NCBI GenBank assembly: GCA_946811185.2
Contig: OX328102.1
Location: 52,305,619-52,369,618, forward strand
Source of the DNA: Hippopus hippopus
Taxonomy: Eukaryota > Mollusca > Bivalvia > Cardiida > Cardiidae
DNA: 64,000 bases
Direction: 5' to 3'
Shown: positions 52,455 through 61,412 of the stretch, one piece after another
Layout: each line of letters begins with the position of its first letter
Numbering within the stretch: the stretch's first letter is position 1
Position numbers and translations under genes: made by a program
The notes under the pieces: generated by a model
Databases searched by the model: none
The model's input: the letters and a program-made list of their open reading frames with translations, nothing else
Told to the model about the DNA's origin: nothing

Positions 52455-53634
52455 ATGCCTGTTGACAAATTTGGAAGAATGGATGATAGTAAAACAAGCG
52501 GTGATGGTGTGTCACTCGCTTACATAAATAATATTTTTTTACGTAAAGATGGAACAACCATCGTTACCGGTTCTATAAACATGGCTGGTAATACTTTAAC
52601 ACGGGTTAGTGATCCAATAAATTCTCAAGACGTTGCGACTAAGAATTACGTTGACACCAACTCGGGGTTGTTGGATGAAAACGGAGGATACCATGTTAAA
52701 AATGGGTATTTAAACATGGGTTTTAATACAATAAAAAAAGGTTAAGGAGCCAACACAACCGAGTGAAGCTGCTACTAAAAATTATGTGGATAGGAGCGGC
52801 AAAGCAATAGTAGAGGAACAAGACGGCACTTTTTCCGCTGTTGCAAATATAGATATGCAAGGATATAGTTTAACAAATCTTATAGATCCCACATATCCGC
52901 AAGACGCTGCGACTAGGACTTACGTAGATGGTGCTAATCGAGCTTTTGTTTACACATTTGGAGGGTACCTAGCAGTTTCTGACGTTTCTATGGGTGGGCG
53001 GAGAATTAACAACGTCGGAACACCTTTAGAAAACCAACAAGCTGAAAATAAGTTTTACGTAGATGTTAGTATAGAAAACGTTAAAGGTCATTTGGGGGGT
53101 GGTGCAATATTAAAAAACCTCAGATGGAACCTTTTCTGTCGTTAGCGATATCGACATGAATGGCAAGTTCTTAAAAAATATCGCAAACCCAAAGGATCCA
53201 CATGACGTGGCAAATAAGGTTTACGTAGATAGAATGATGAAATTTAATAAACCTATTATAACCGTGTGGGCTGAGGAAAATGGGCCAATAGGAAACAACA
53301 ATTATGAGTTTTCATTTGGTAATGGTAATTCAGGCAAAGACCATGGTTTGGGTGGTTACTGTATAAGTGCCACGGGTAGAATTATAAGAGGTAGTTTAAC
53401 GTTTGTTAACGATGACCCTAATGTCCCAGAAGAGGTAAAAGTTAATATTGTGGTAAACGAAATAGAGCAGGTTGATTACTCTATTATTCAAAGAAAAGCT
53501 TGATTGGCAGCTGTGTAGTTTTTCCTAAACCACTCGAAATTAAGCAATGCGACATCATAAACTTTATTTCAAGATCAGACAACCCTACTATGCGTCAATC
53601 TTACATATCTATTTTGGTAGAGTTAGACTTGTAA
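52455..53634 (+). pseudogene. Fibre-like repeat protein of a Polinton or virus-like element, three frame changes
   Basis: It starts at ATG 52455 (MPVDKFGR). The frame breaks at an A7 run (52733-52739), again near an A6 run (53112-53117) and again near AAAGAAAAGC (53491-53500). The last frame runs to TAA 53632-53634. In the order frame 0, 1, 2, 1 (modulo 3) the pieces keep one theme: about five modules, each a GxLxxV-type strand pattern followed by DPxxPQDAATKxYVD. Module ends are visible at QDVATKNYVD, EAATKNYVD, QDAATRTYVD, QAENKFYVD and HDVANKVYVD. A C-terminal, probably globular part begins near 53240 (ITVWAEENGP) and includes GGYCISATGRII. Repeated ATKxYVD modules are familiar from phage tail fibres, which are trimeric attachment proteins. 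A receptor-binding role here is inference. The intact length would be near 390 residues. Confidence 0.72.
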
Positions 53635-53635
53635 A

Positions 53636-53664
53636 AATATTTAACACGTAAAGTGTTAAATATT
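53636..53664 (+). terminator. Perfect 12-bp hairpin just after the fibre-like gene
   Basis: AATATTTAACAC (53636-53647), loop GTAAA, then GTGTTAAATATT (53653-53664). It begins one base after the final TAA. Its placement suggests a 3'-end or transcription-termination signal of the viral gene. A chance AT-rich palindrome is possible, but 12 of 12 pairs at this position is notable. Confidence 0.45.
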
Positions 53665-53921
53665 GGAAAAAGGATCAGTTTACACCACGTGACATAGTAT
53701 TTCACAACTTTGTCTAATATTTCGCAATGCTTTCTCGTATAATACCAGTTTAGTCTGGACTTTTGAGGATGATGGTAGTACATTATGGTATTAATAATTG
53801 TTTTGCTTTGTTTTTTTAAAAAATCAAAATGTATATGGTAATTGTATAAAATATGATTTTTTTATTTATAATAATAAACCGGTCTTACTTCCTTGTTGTA
53901 TTTTAACTTTTGTAAGAATGT
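53665..53921. other. AT-rich intergenic DNA after the viral remnant
   Basis: No convincing gene. A minus-strand open stretch over 53601-53783 overlaps the fibre C-terminus and the hairpin and has no recognisable motif. Whether the viral element extends to here cannot be told: I found no terminal inverted repeat. Confidence 0.4.
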
Positions 53922-54087
53922 TATTACTAACACAAAATGGTAACCTCTGGCGAGGTCTAACAGCCCGTAAGTTAATACCAAAAAAATAAGAACCGCTGGC
54001 GAGGCCTAACAACCCGTAAGTTCATACCAATTACTAACATAAAATGGTAACCTCCGCTGTAGTCTAACAGCCTGTAAGTTAATACCG
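53922..54087 (+). repeat. Degenerate minisatellite, three copies
   Basis: Core TCTAACAGCCCGTAAGTTAATACC occurs three times with small changes (53956-53979, about 54007-54029, 54064-54087). Copies one and three also share TTACTAACA.AAAATGGTAACCTC upstream. The middle copy lacks that part and has GAACCGCTGGCGAGGCC. Confidence 0.75.
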
Positions 54088-54204
54088 TATCACTACATTT
54101 CTTACACATTAAAAACACAATGTTGTAAGGCTGCTGTTTAAAAACAGAATAAGTATTTTATACAATTACAATACACGTTAAACATTTTTTAAAAAAAACA
54201 GGGT

Positions 54205-54237
54205 AAAAAAAAATTTTTTTTTTTTTTTTTTTTTTTT
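54205..54237. repeat. A9-T24 homopolymer pair
   Basis: An A-run runs directly into a T-run of about 24. It may mark the tail-to-tail joint of two retroposed pieces or simple slippage. The preceding 54088-54204 is AT-rich with nothing recognised. Confidence 0.7.
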
Positions 54238-54308
54238 GATATTATAATATACTACCATTTTCAGTTTTGGTGGTGCCAAGTAAAAGCCATAGGGTTGTGT
54301 ACTAAATA

Positions 54309-54341
54309 ATACTTCCTCTTCCGTTTTCGATGAGGAAGTAT
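54309..54341. repeat. 10-bp perfect inverted repeat
   Basis: ATACTTCCTC (54309-54318) and GAGGAAGTAT (54332-54341) with a 13-base loop. The surrounding 54240-54540 has no gene I can support. Confidence 0.6.
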
Positions 54342-54708
54342 AAAACATTATTTATATCATGGTAGTGTCATGACTCACCTTACTTCATCTATACTTTCTC
54401 TTATGTTAAGGTATAGAAAACGGAGTTAAAGGCGATTTTTAAGCTAGTTTAACGTTTTTCAACATTATTTTATACTGAAGAGTTAAACAAGAAAGCTTTA
54501 AGTTTTGATGATGATAAAAGGTATATACTTGAAAACTCGATAGACACCCTAGCCTGGTTTCACTACAAAACTGAAGGAAAGATGGCTAGTTAGAGGTTTG
54601 ACGGTTAAGAATACAAATGGTAAACGCCTCCATTTATATTCCTTTGGGTTTTCAGATTTCAGATTTTTAGATATGCGTGCGTGTTTTCGGCTTATACTCC
54701 CCATATTG

Positions 54709-54966
54709 CTATCTACTACTAGCGATTTTGCTACTGGACCAAAAGCTGTTACGTCTTGATAAAGTGATAATGTAATTGTCTGCACGTGGCGAAGTCTTCC
54801 TTGGCATCCCCGAACGTGGCCTGTCTGCAACATGTCCGGTTTGCTGGTGTCTTGCCTGAAGACGGCTTATTGTGCTTCTGTGAACACCGATATGCCGTGC
54901 AACGTTACTTGCACTTATACCACCTATCAACATACCGATTGTCATCTGACGTTGATCTAAAGTCAT
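54709..54966 (-). pseudogene. Tc1/mariner transposase fragment, DNA-binding part only
   Basis: The frame starts at ATG (54964-54966 on the plus strand). Residues 1-70 read as a Tc1-like N-terminus: a first helix (LDQRQMTIGML), then a helix-turn-helix (GISASNVARHIGVHRSTISR), the linker RLQARHQQTGHVADRPRSGM and PRKTS, which resembles the GRPR-type AT-hook linker. After about residue 72 (near 54750) similarity ceases and a stop follows. No DD34E/D catalytic part is visible downstream on the minus strand (54540-54750), and I did not find terminal inverted repeats. This protein binds transposon ends in intact elements; this copy is dead. Confidence 0.7.
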
Positions 54967-55336
54967 ACCATACCAAGTCGGCGCCCCATAACAATTTCCA
55001 AAGATTTTTTAAGCGTTTTCTTTTAATTCAATAAACGATCAGTCTATCCACATGTAGCAGTTTGAAACATGCACAGACATTAGGCTTGTGCACGCGCAGA
55101 GCGTGATTTTCGTAAATCGACCCAATATCACGGAAAGACAGACAATAGCACATAAAAATGCTATGGGGCTAACCTCGGTCGACATGCATACTATGCGTAT
55201 AAGGTTTGGATTTTAACAATTGCTTTTGTTGTAAAGTAGTGTTAGTTTGAAATTTGTTGCTAAACTTTTTTCCGTCAGTATATAATTATAAAACTGTAAG
55301 GGAATAAAAACGCCTGCCTGGTTGAAGAAAAATGGA
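54967..55336. other. Unassigned intergenic DNA
   Basis: Mixed composition with no repeat or gene recognised. Contains a short GC-richer patch (GTGCACGCGCAGAGCG near 55088). Confidence 0.4.

Positions 55337-55377
<41 letters not shown>
55337..55377. repeat. (CT)n microsatellite
   Basis: About 20 TC units with one TTT interruption at about 55350, followed by TTTGCGAG. Downstream, 55417-55500 is pyrimidine-rich with short imperfect repeats of the form AAATCTACCC or AAATCTATCC. Confidence 0.85.
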
Positions 55378-55500
55378 GCGAGTCTGTCTATTCATCTATG
55401 GGCGGCACAAAATTCCAAAGTCTACCCCATTTTTTTAACAAATCTACCCAGATATTTTCCAAATCTATCCAAATCTTTCCTAGCTCTACCCAAATTCTCC

Positions 55501-56149
55501 TCTTATTTAACCAATACCTTTCAAAAATGGACAGAAACAAATAAATTTCGAACTACTTGTACTACTAAGTATCTGATCAAAAGATGTATCACGTTTTTTT
55601 TTTTTCACAAATTACGTGAAACAAGGTGGTCGACCAAAGTTTATATTTTAAGTTTGTTAAAGTATGGTGAAAAGATTGGTGGTGTCTGTGGTAACTCGAA
55701 GTGTCGGTCTTGCAACCAAGATAGTCTAAGTATGTGATTGTATCCTACTCAATTTGCAGTTACCGCTATTTTGGTGTGTGCAGCTTTTGAACTCTTAAGA
55801 ATTTTTTGTTTGCATTGGAGTTTAACTTCGTATTTCACGGCAGTCAGTGCACTTACGCATGTTGTCTAGCTTTCTCACACCAGTACTGATACAACTTTCT
55901 TTCCAAGCCACTAACTACTTTTCTCACACGCATTAGCGGTGAGAGGCAAAAAATCGCCAAGAAGAAAGTTTACTGCAACCGGGTATCAAACCATGAAAGC
56001 ATCTAGATAGAACTAATGATTGTAATTTCTCCGCTATATACAGCAGTAGAAATTGTGAAAAAAAAGGAAATCGCTCGTCGAGAAGTTCTTAAGCTTGAAC
56101 GAAAAGAAATCGTCGCTACACTATCAGTGCGTCATTTGGAACCAAATAA
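55501..56149. other. Unassigned intergenic DNA
   Basis: T-rich and A-rich stretches (T13 near 55593), no gene or repeat family recognised. Confidence 0.4.
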
Positions 56150-56290
56150 TTTTTGTGGTAAAGGGTAGGCCTGGTGACCAAGGGGCCCCGGGTTCGAGCC
56201 GCACTGGATTCACTGGGCTCCCTTGTGGGAGTGTTCTTGGCTCAGACACTTCAGAGCCCCAGCCTAGCACTGGTGAAGCCCAAGAAATAC
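56150..56290 (+). repeat. tRNA-derived SINE fragment
   Basis: A B-box-like GGTTCGAGCC at 56191-56200 sits in a GC-rich stretch unlike its surroundings (GGCCCCGGGTTCGAGCCGCACTGG). It is followed by a body (GGGCTCCCTTGTGGGAG, TTGGCTCAGACACTT). The A box is not clear, possibly AGGCCTGGTGACC at 56167-56179. This fits a polymerase III SINE head with body; the A-rich tail is absent. Confidence 0.5.
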
Positions 56291-56639
56291 ATGAATTATG
56301 TGAGCTGTCGTCTTGATATGACTGAAAAAACGTTGAAAGCGGTGTAAAACACCGTAACAATCATTCATATTTCTTCCACCAAAACAAAAGTTAGATACTG
56401 TTTCTGTAACTTCTGTTGTGTACAAAAACATGCCCTTAGAAAGTTCTATGAAGTATTTATTCAAAATAAATATATGCTTTATAAGTGACTTTTGTTTCCT
56501 TCTCTCCACTATATTTCTAATTGATAGGAACTTGTTAAAGCCGAATCAAATTTATCAACCCCTCTCCCAAAAACGTTATTCCCGAAACATATGTGTACAT
56601 AAATAAAGTTTTAAAATTCTGACAAAATCATCCCATCTA

Positions 56640-56840
56640 GACTGAACTCTTTACCAGACGACAAAATCTAGACTTTTTTTATATATACAATGACAGCATT
56701 TGCAGACGACAAATCAAAGTAAATGTGGCATAAACTGATATTTATTATTGAAACGGATAGAACACTTTGTGGGCAAATGGCAAATTGCCGATAACAATAT
56801 TTTCTCCTTTTCACACTGTGTTTACAAAAGCCCACTTCCT
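56640..56840 (+). repeat. Degenerate copy of the palindrome-core repeat
   Basis: Carries AACTCTTTACCAGACGACAAA, then GCATTTGCAGACGACAA (56696-56712), a decayed palindrome 56761-56822, and CTTCCTCAGGGTCG. These are in the same order as the copies at 60.0-61.1 kb. Confidence 0.65.
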
Positions 56841-58200
56841 CAGGGTCGTAAAACTATGGACTGTTTAGTAATGGGTTAAACTACCGAACAAATTTAAATC
56901 CTAGGCCAATATTTTAATATTTTGATATTTTAAACCCAAATATTGCGACACCTTTTTTTTTATTCCGGGAAAAAATTAAGTCTATTAGACCGATTAGCTC
57001 CAAGATTAGACTGCTTTTTTGTGCAGTCTGTAATTGATCTACACCGTCAGCCAAAGTGCACCTAGTAGCACCGATCGGCCAAAGGGTTAAACCGCTGGGA
57101 TCAGTTACTGTATCAGACAATCTCAGATAATCAAAATTTAACCCTTAACTTCAGAATATTGAATTCCAAATTTCTAACTGACAATTTAAGCTCAAATTCT
57201 ACAATTTCAAATTTCTTTGGCAAGTAAATTTTGCCGTATCTAAAAGTGGAAGCCAAAGATCAGACAGCATGTTCTGTGGAGTCCTACAGTGTCCTTAAAG
57301 GCGCTCCGACTTGCGTATAGCGAATACACTGGATACACGCCAGATATACATGGATGGTCAGTTTATTGTAAATTATCAGCAGGGCGACTGATTGTTACAT
57401 AATGTTACGATTGGCCAGTAGATGGCTCCACCTACTACTTTGGATTGATAGCTGATAAATTACGTACTATCCAATCAAAATCAACAATCTGCGCTTACCT
57501 TTTTCTATGCCTACATCCGGGCGTTTTTCTAAAGAAAAACATGCCGCAAATTCTTTAATTTTCCCTATAAAATATAGCCTATTGCCGATTTTTTTCCCGA
57601 GATAAAATACAGCTAATGATGATAATGATAGGGTTTCTGCGACAGTGACATTGTATATTAACTACTACGAACACTTTAAAAGTTGAAAGAAGAGTAAAAT
57701 TAAACTGAAATGAGAGAAAATGAAGACCAGGGATAGGCAACGCAACCGGAGATAAGACCAATTATCGATTTTTCACTGACCTGTACAGCGTCCGCTGTCG
57801 TTCCTTGCCAGTCATTATCTTCCTTTCAGATAATAATATAATTTCTTGCCGATTCCGGCAATTTTTACATCCGCCAAGGAAGCGTTTAATATAGAAAACA
57901 GCTGGTCAATGTTTTTCTATTACTGTTCTTTTTTTGCACGTAAAGTGTTATTTTTTTTATCTGGAAAATTTAAAGTATCGACATGTCCAAAATTTTGTTA
58001 GGAATCGCAAATCAGTAGATTTGTCTTTAAAGGGACATGAAACTAGATTTCAAAATGCGAAAATTTTAGAAAATGTTCGAATTCGGCAGTAAAGTTGATT
58101 TTGTTCGGATGGATGAAGTTATTTAACTTATCTGACAAAGAATCAGATTAAAAAGCAAGGAAAATATACCCCTTTTTCATGAGAATTCCCTCATTTTTTT
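56841..58200. other. Unassigned intergenic DNA
   Basis: No gene found on either strand. Scattered AT-rich runs and one GC-richer stretch (57290-57530). Nothing in it is recognised. Confidence 0.4.
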
Positions 58201-58225
58201 TCTATAGCGTTAGTAACGCTATAGA
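58201..58225. repeat. 11-bp perfect hairpin, 3-base loop
   Basis: TCTATAGCGTT, AGT, AACGCTATAGA. Tight and perfect, just upstream of a CpG-containing stretch (58236-58312). Confidence 0.6.
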
Positions 58226-58341
58226 TCTAAATTAAGAGGACGCACCTGTATTTCCGCGCACGCGTACATGTATACTGATTCAAAACACAAATTCGCCCCG
58301 AGGTGCTACGCGTCAGCAACAAGCAACCAACAATAAGAAAC

Positions 58342-58470
58342 ATGGAGACCTTTAGAATCAAGATGTTTACAATCAGCAGGGATCGTAAATTACATACGAT
58401 CCCTCAAATCGGTCCGGAGACCTTAAGTGAACCGCATGTTGAAACAAACTGGACGCCATTTTTATTGTAG
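58342..58470 (+). CDS. Possible short reading frame or first exon
   Basis: ATG in a good context (AACATGG) opens 42 codons: METFRIKMFTIS at the start, PQIGPETLSEPHV in the middle, stop TAG 58468-58470. The same frame continues open for a further 21 codons to TAA, so it may be an exon with a premature stop. CpG-containing DNA lies upstream and a GTAAGT donor-like site at 58647 downstream. Within it is a 9-bp inverted repeat (58379-58387 with 58395-58403). Product unrecognised. Confidence 0.2.
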   Translation: METFRIKMFTISRDRKLHTIPQIGPETLSEPHVETNWTPFLL

Positions 58471-58822
58471 CAGAAAAGCCACCTAAGACGAGCAGTTAAA
58501 CGCGAGTGCGAAAATTGCACTTGGATTGCAGGATAACGAAGAATTCGGTCAAATTTAAATAAATCAACCTGGAAGATCAAGTCGAACTTTGGCAAGAAAT
58601 ACATGTACATGCAGAAGGAGACCGTGCTTTGAAATACTGATCATTCGTAAGTATGTCAAGGGGGCTTCTCAAAAGTGTTTAATGTATCCAACGTACATCG
58701 AAACAAAACTTATTATTTGTAAGCGAGTTTAAACTTTCGTATTTTGTGAATTGGGCATGTTATTTACATTTTACTCCCGTACGTGAGTTAAAAAAAATGT
58801 TTAAAGTCGTTGAGAGTTGAGA

Positions 58823-59032
58823 TTAAGATCGGCTAGCACTTTCACGCAGTCTGATCGTGGCTACACGTTCTGCGTCTGTCTTGATTTTCGAAAACATATC
58901 ATTAGTAGATCTATTGATAGACTCAAATTTTTGTTGTGACAGTAAAGTGTACATGTGCATCAGCATACTGTTGGTCAATGTTTCCTCCATAGTGTAATCG
59001 TTTCTTCTTCCCTGCCACTGCAGATCTGTCAC
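58823..59032 (-). CDS. Possible exon, unrecognised
   Basis: A 69-codon open frame with ordinary, non-repetitive composition (MEETLTNSMLMHMYTLL, DMFSKIKTDAERVATIRL) ending at a TAA. The frame opens on GTG, with an internal ATG 14 codons in. No clear acceptor upstream on this strand. On the plus strand the same DNA has a good acceptor (CTTCTTCCCTGCCACTGCAG ending at 59023), so the strand is uncertain. Confidence 0.2.
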   Translation of the reverse strand: MTDLQWQGRRNDYTMEETLTNSMLMHMYTLLSQQKFESINRSTNDMFSKIKTDAERVATIRLRESASRS

Positions 59033-59129
59033 TAGTTATAGCAAGTAAAGTAACTTTTTGGCAACCAATTCTATGAAAGGGTCACTTCCTGAAGATGTTT
59101 TATCTATGTATCTGAATTTGGGGCTGTAA

Positions 59130-59330
59130 AGTCTTCTTTACGGCCCAGTGGTAACTGTTTAGAATTTGTAATCTGTATGTACTGCATGGGTTTGAACCTC
59201 ACCCAACTGGTCCATGTGTGTTTTTTGGCAGTGGCCTTGCAAGACACTGCAGGGTATAATATATGTATGTAACATTCTCAATTTGGAGAATGGTATTGAA
59301 CTTAGTATATTTGATATGAAATATATATTA
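59130..59330 (+). repeat. tRNA-derived SINE
   Basis: A-box-like CGGCCCAGTGG (59141-59151) and B-box-like GGTTTGAACCT (59189-59199) are about 38 bases apart, as in a polymerase III promoter. The body contains GGCAGTGGCCTTGCAAGACACTGC and an AT-rich tail. The right end is uncertain. Confidence 0.6.
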
Positions 59331-59370
59331 TGTTATATTGCATATATATGCATAACTTGGTTGAAGCTGA

Positions 59371-59500
59371 AAGCATTTGAAGACAACAAATGAAATATGT
59401 TTTGACTGACTTGCTTTTTTCGTTGAATGAGAAGAAAACATTGTGTTAGGAGAAAATGAACATAGATTCCAGCATTTCCTTTTTTAACCATGATGATTTC
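59371..59500 (+). repeat. Degenerate palindrome-core repeat
   Basis: GCATTTGAAGACAACAAATG, then ACATTGTGTTAGGAGAAAATG and a poor right arm (CCAGCATTTCC). The most decayed copy. Confidence 0.5.
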
Positions 59501-59581
59501 AAAGTTTTCATTCCCCAGGATCTATAAAACACCATTTGATTGGTAATTGGTTAATGATTTATTTTTCACATTTCATTTTAG

Positions 59582-59668
59582 GATAGAGTTTGGTCTGATG
59601 TTTCACCATAAGACCTGGAAGACTTTTATGACTCGGATTATGATCCAACATGCTATCCTTGGGACTAA
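59582..59668 (+). pseudogene. Possible terminal exon with one internal stop
   Basis: Follows a good acceptor (TTTTCACATTTCATTTTAG, AG at 59580-59581). In the frame starting at 59582 it reads nine codons (DRVWSDVSP), TAA at 59609-59611, then DLEDFYDSDYDPTCYPWD and stop TAA 59666-59668. The acidic, tyrosine-rich tail looks protein-like, and the internal TAA is one change from GAA. A second frame is also open, so the call is weak. Unknown product. Confidence 0.25.
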
Positions 59669-60017
59669 AGCACTTCACTTGTGTATGTTTTAAATCTATT
59701 TCCCTTTATGTACATGAATTTTTCCAAACCATATGTAAATGTAGTAATGTAGAGAAGATTCAATATTAAGTGAAGCCATGTTTGCACGAGTTTTCTCCCG
59801 CACTGGTTTGAAAGTCATATGGATATCGTTTTGGTTTTGTCAATTTACCTGTCCATACTTCCTTTTAGAGTTTACTGGTATTTCAAAAATCCTTGTTAAT
59901 CATAATAACAGCTGTTATCCAAATGCCCAAGTTTAAACTTTTTGGATTTGAAAACCTCATCAGATGACAAATTCAGCAATGAAAGTAATTAACATGAGTT
60001 CTCTGACAGTGTGGAAA

Positions 60018-60075
60018 ACATTGTGGGAAAAAAAGAAAATGCTGATAACCAGCATTTTTTCCTTTCCCACAATGC
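60018..60075. repeat. Palindrome core, solo copy
   Basis: ACATTGTGGGAAAA ... AAAATGCTGATAACCAGCATTTT ... TTTCCCACAATGC. Arms pair over about 26 of 29 positions. Followed by TTCCTCAGGGCCG. Overlapping open frames on both strands here are by-products of the palindrome. Confidence 0.8.
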
Positions 60076-60130
60076 TTTTGAAAGGTTCCTTCCTCAGGGC
60101 CGTTAAAACTTGTTTAGTAAAACACTCCAT

Positions 60131-60370
60131 GAAGGCTGTTAGTATCGTTACAGGGGGTAGTGCAGGTACAGGATGAAACCCATCCCAAATTATGCCTGGT
60201 TCTTTTAATTGCTTGGTGTATAGCACCATCACTCGGACCTCAGTTTATTATCTCATCTATAAGACGAATAGTAATTTTAGACGGCCAGCCATGGGAATCG
60301 AATCCACACCTCAACCGACCCGAAATGTGATGTTTACAAATCCTTCAATCAAACAATTGAGCTATGCGCC
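60131..60370 (-). repeat. tRNA-derived SINE, minus strand
   Basis: On the minus strand the head reads GGCGCATAGCTCAATTG (A-box-like, from 60370). GGATTCGATTC (B-box, complement of 60295-60305) follows about 50 bases on, then a body (GATGGTGCTATACACCAAGC). It ends in CATCCTGTACCTGCACTACCCCC. This is the clearest tRNA-like head in the window, but the arms do not fold as an intact tRNA. Confidence 0.6.
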
Positions 60371-60530
60371 ATAATGCGGGCTGGTCAACAAAAAGAGGAG
60401 TAATTAGGGTGAAAGTAACTATGCCACATGAGTGCAAAAGCAGATGAAATTCATCCCAAATAAAAACTTATTGTCCTGGACCAAAAATTTTATATATTTA
60501 CGTAGAAAATTCCTTTTTTTTAACAATCAG

Positions 60531-60748
60531 GAACTGAAGAACCTTTTTTAAAAGCTGTGAGTTACTGCTGTGTTAGACCTATGAAGGAGCCAAAGAAATA
60601 TGCCTATTTTACAGAGTTGCTCACTAGGATTGCAATGGAGTATGTAACAGGAGAGAAAACATCAACTTCAAAGGTTCAGACGGACGCAAGTCACCCAAAG
60701 AGAATCGCCCTAACTATTGTCCGCAACCACCACAAACTACAGAATTAA
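60531..60748 (+). CDS. Candidate terminal exon of an unknown protein
   Basis: An acceptor TTTTTTTTAACAATCAG ends at 60530. From it 71 codons are open after a two-base partial codon (phase 1) to stop TAA 60746-60748. The peptide is non-repetitive: TEEPFLKAVSYCCVRPMKEP, then KKYAYFTELLTRIAMEYVTG, and SHPKRIALTIVRNHHKLQN at the end. The helical stretch TELLTRIAMEYV and the basic C-terminus look protein-like. I do not recognise the family; transposase C-terminal and host-gene exon are both possible. No upstream exon joins it with certainty. Codon use is ordinary compared with the repeats around it. Confidence 0.4.
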
Positions 60749-60919
60749 GAGCAAAACAAATTCCAAGAGTAAAGAGAAAAGTGATTGTGGATGACTGACT
60801 GTCTTGATTATTGTACTGGAAATGGGCAGGACTTTATATTACTGGGAGTGTTACAATCAGTTTTTTGTAGATATTATACTTCTAGAACATAGGTATTTGT
60901 CATTTGAAGATCCTAATGG

Positions 60920-61140
60920 TCACGGGCAAACTCTTTATTATACGATAAAGCTTTGGACTTGTCCAAATTGAAAGCATTTGCAGACGACAACATAAACATG
61001 ACTCAAAAATTGAATTTTTTTTGTGGAAAGGTAAAAACATTTTGGGATTAGGAGAAAATGCTGGTTACCAGTATTACAGCGTTTTATCCTTTTCTCATAA
61101 TGTTATCAACGATGTCTTCCTCAGGGTGTTTAATACTCGG
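60920..61140 (+). repeat. Palindrome-core repeat, solo copy
   Basis: Has ACTCTTTATTATACGATAAA, GCATTTGCAGACGACAA (60974-60990), palindrome 61037-61103 with centre GCTGGTTACCAG, then TCTTCCTCAGGGTG. A complete dispersed unit. Confidence 0.75.
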
Positions 61141-61347
61141 GATTGTGTGATGAAGGATTAAAAAGATTTCAGTGAAAGTTACATGCAGCGGTAGGATCTA
61201 AAGAGACAACCATCCCTATAGTCTAATCATCTTTTATTGTCCAATTCTCTTACAATGGTAAGCATTTGAGGATCATCCTTTATGTAACTCGGTTCACCCT
61301 TTACCAATATTTCCATGTTTAAACGGCCCCGATGACGAAGGCTTTTG

Positions 61348-61412
61348 AAAACTTTATGAGAAAAGGAGAAAATGCTGGTAAACAGCATTTTCTTCTTTTC
61401 TCACAAGGTTTT
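61348..61412. repeat. Palindrome core, solo copy
   Basis: AAAACTTTATGAGAAAAGGAG ... AATGCTGGTAAACAGCATT ... CTTTTCTCACAAGGTTTT. The arms match each other better than they match the consensus: TGAGAAAAG is matched by CTTTTCTCA. Confidence 0.75.

Noticed and set aside
53601..53783. Minus-strand 60-codon frame after the fibre-like gene, considered as a convergent viral gene
   Set aside because: It runs through the hairpin and into the fibre C-terminal codons, starts on a non-ATG codon and has no motif.
54549..54833. Second minus-strand frame over the Tc1 region, considered as the missing transposase part
   Set aside because: It is in another frame, overlaps the DNA-binding domain in antiphase and shows no catalytic D or E context.
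55213..55544. Frames encoding serine-leucine or arginine-glutamate runs
   Set aside because: They are translations of the (CT)n microsatellite.
56124..56509. Both-strand frames over the SINE at 56.2 kb, including a short GxPGDQGAPG-like stretch
   Set aside because: The collagen-like look comes from the GC-rich SINE head; there is no longer Gly-X-Y tract.
59960..60232. Overlapping frames on both strands near 60.0 kb
   Set aside because: They arise from the palindrome and the SINE; the two peptides are mirror products of one hairpin.
60293..60370. Functional tRNA gene on the minus strand
   Set aside because: A- and B-box-like parts are present but the cloverleaf arms do not pair well and a SINE body follows, so it is a SINE head.
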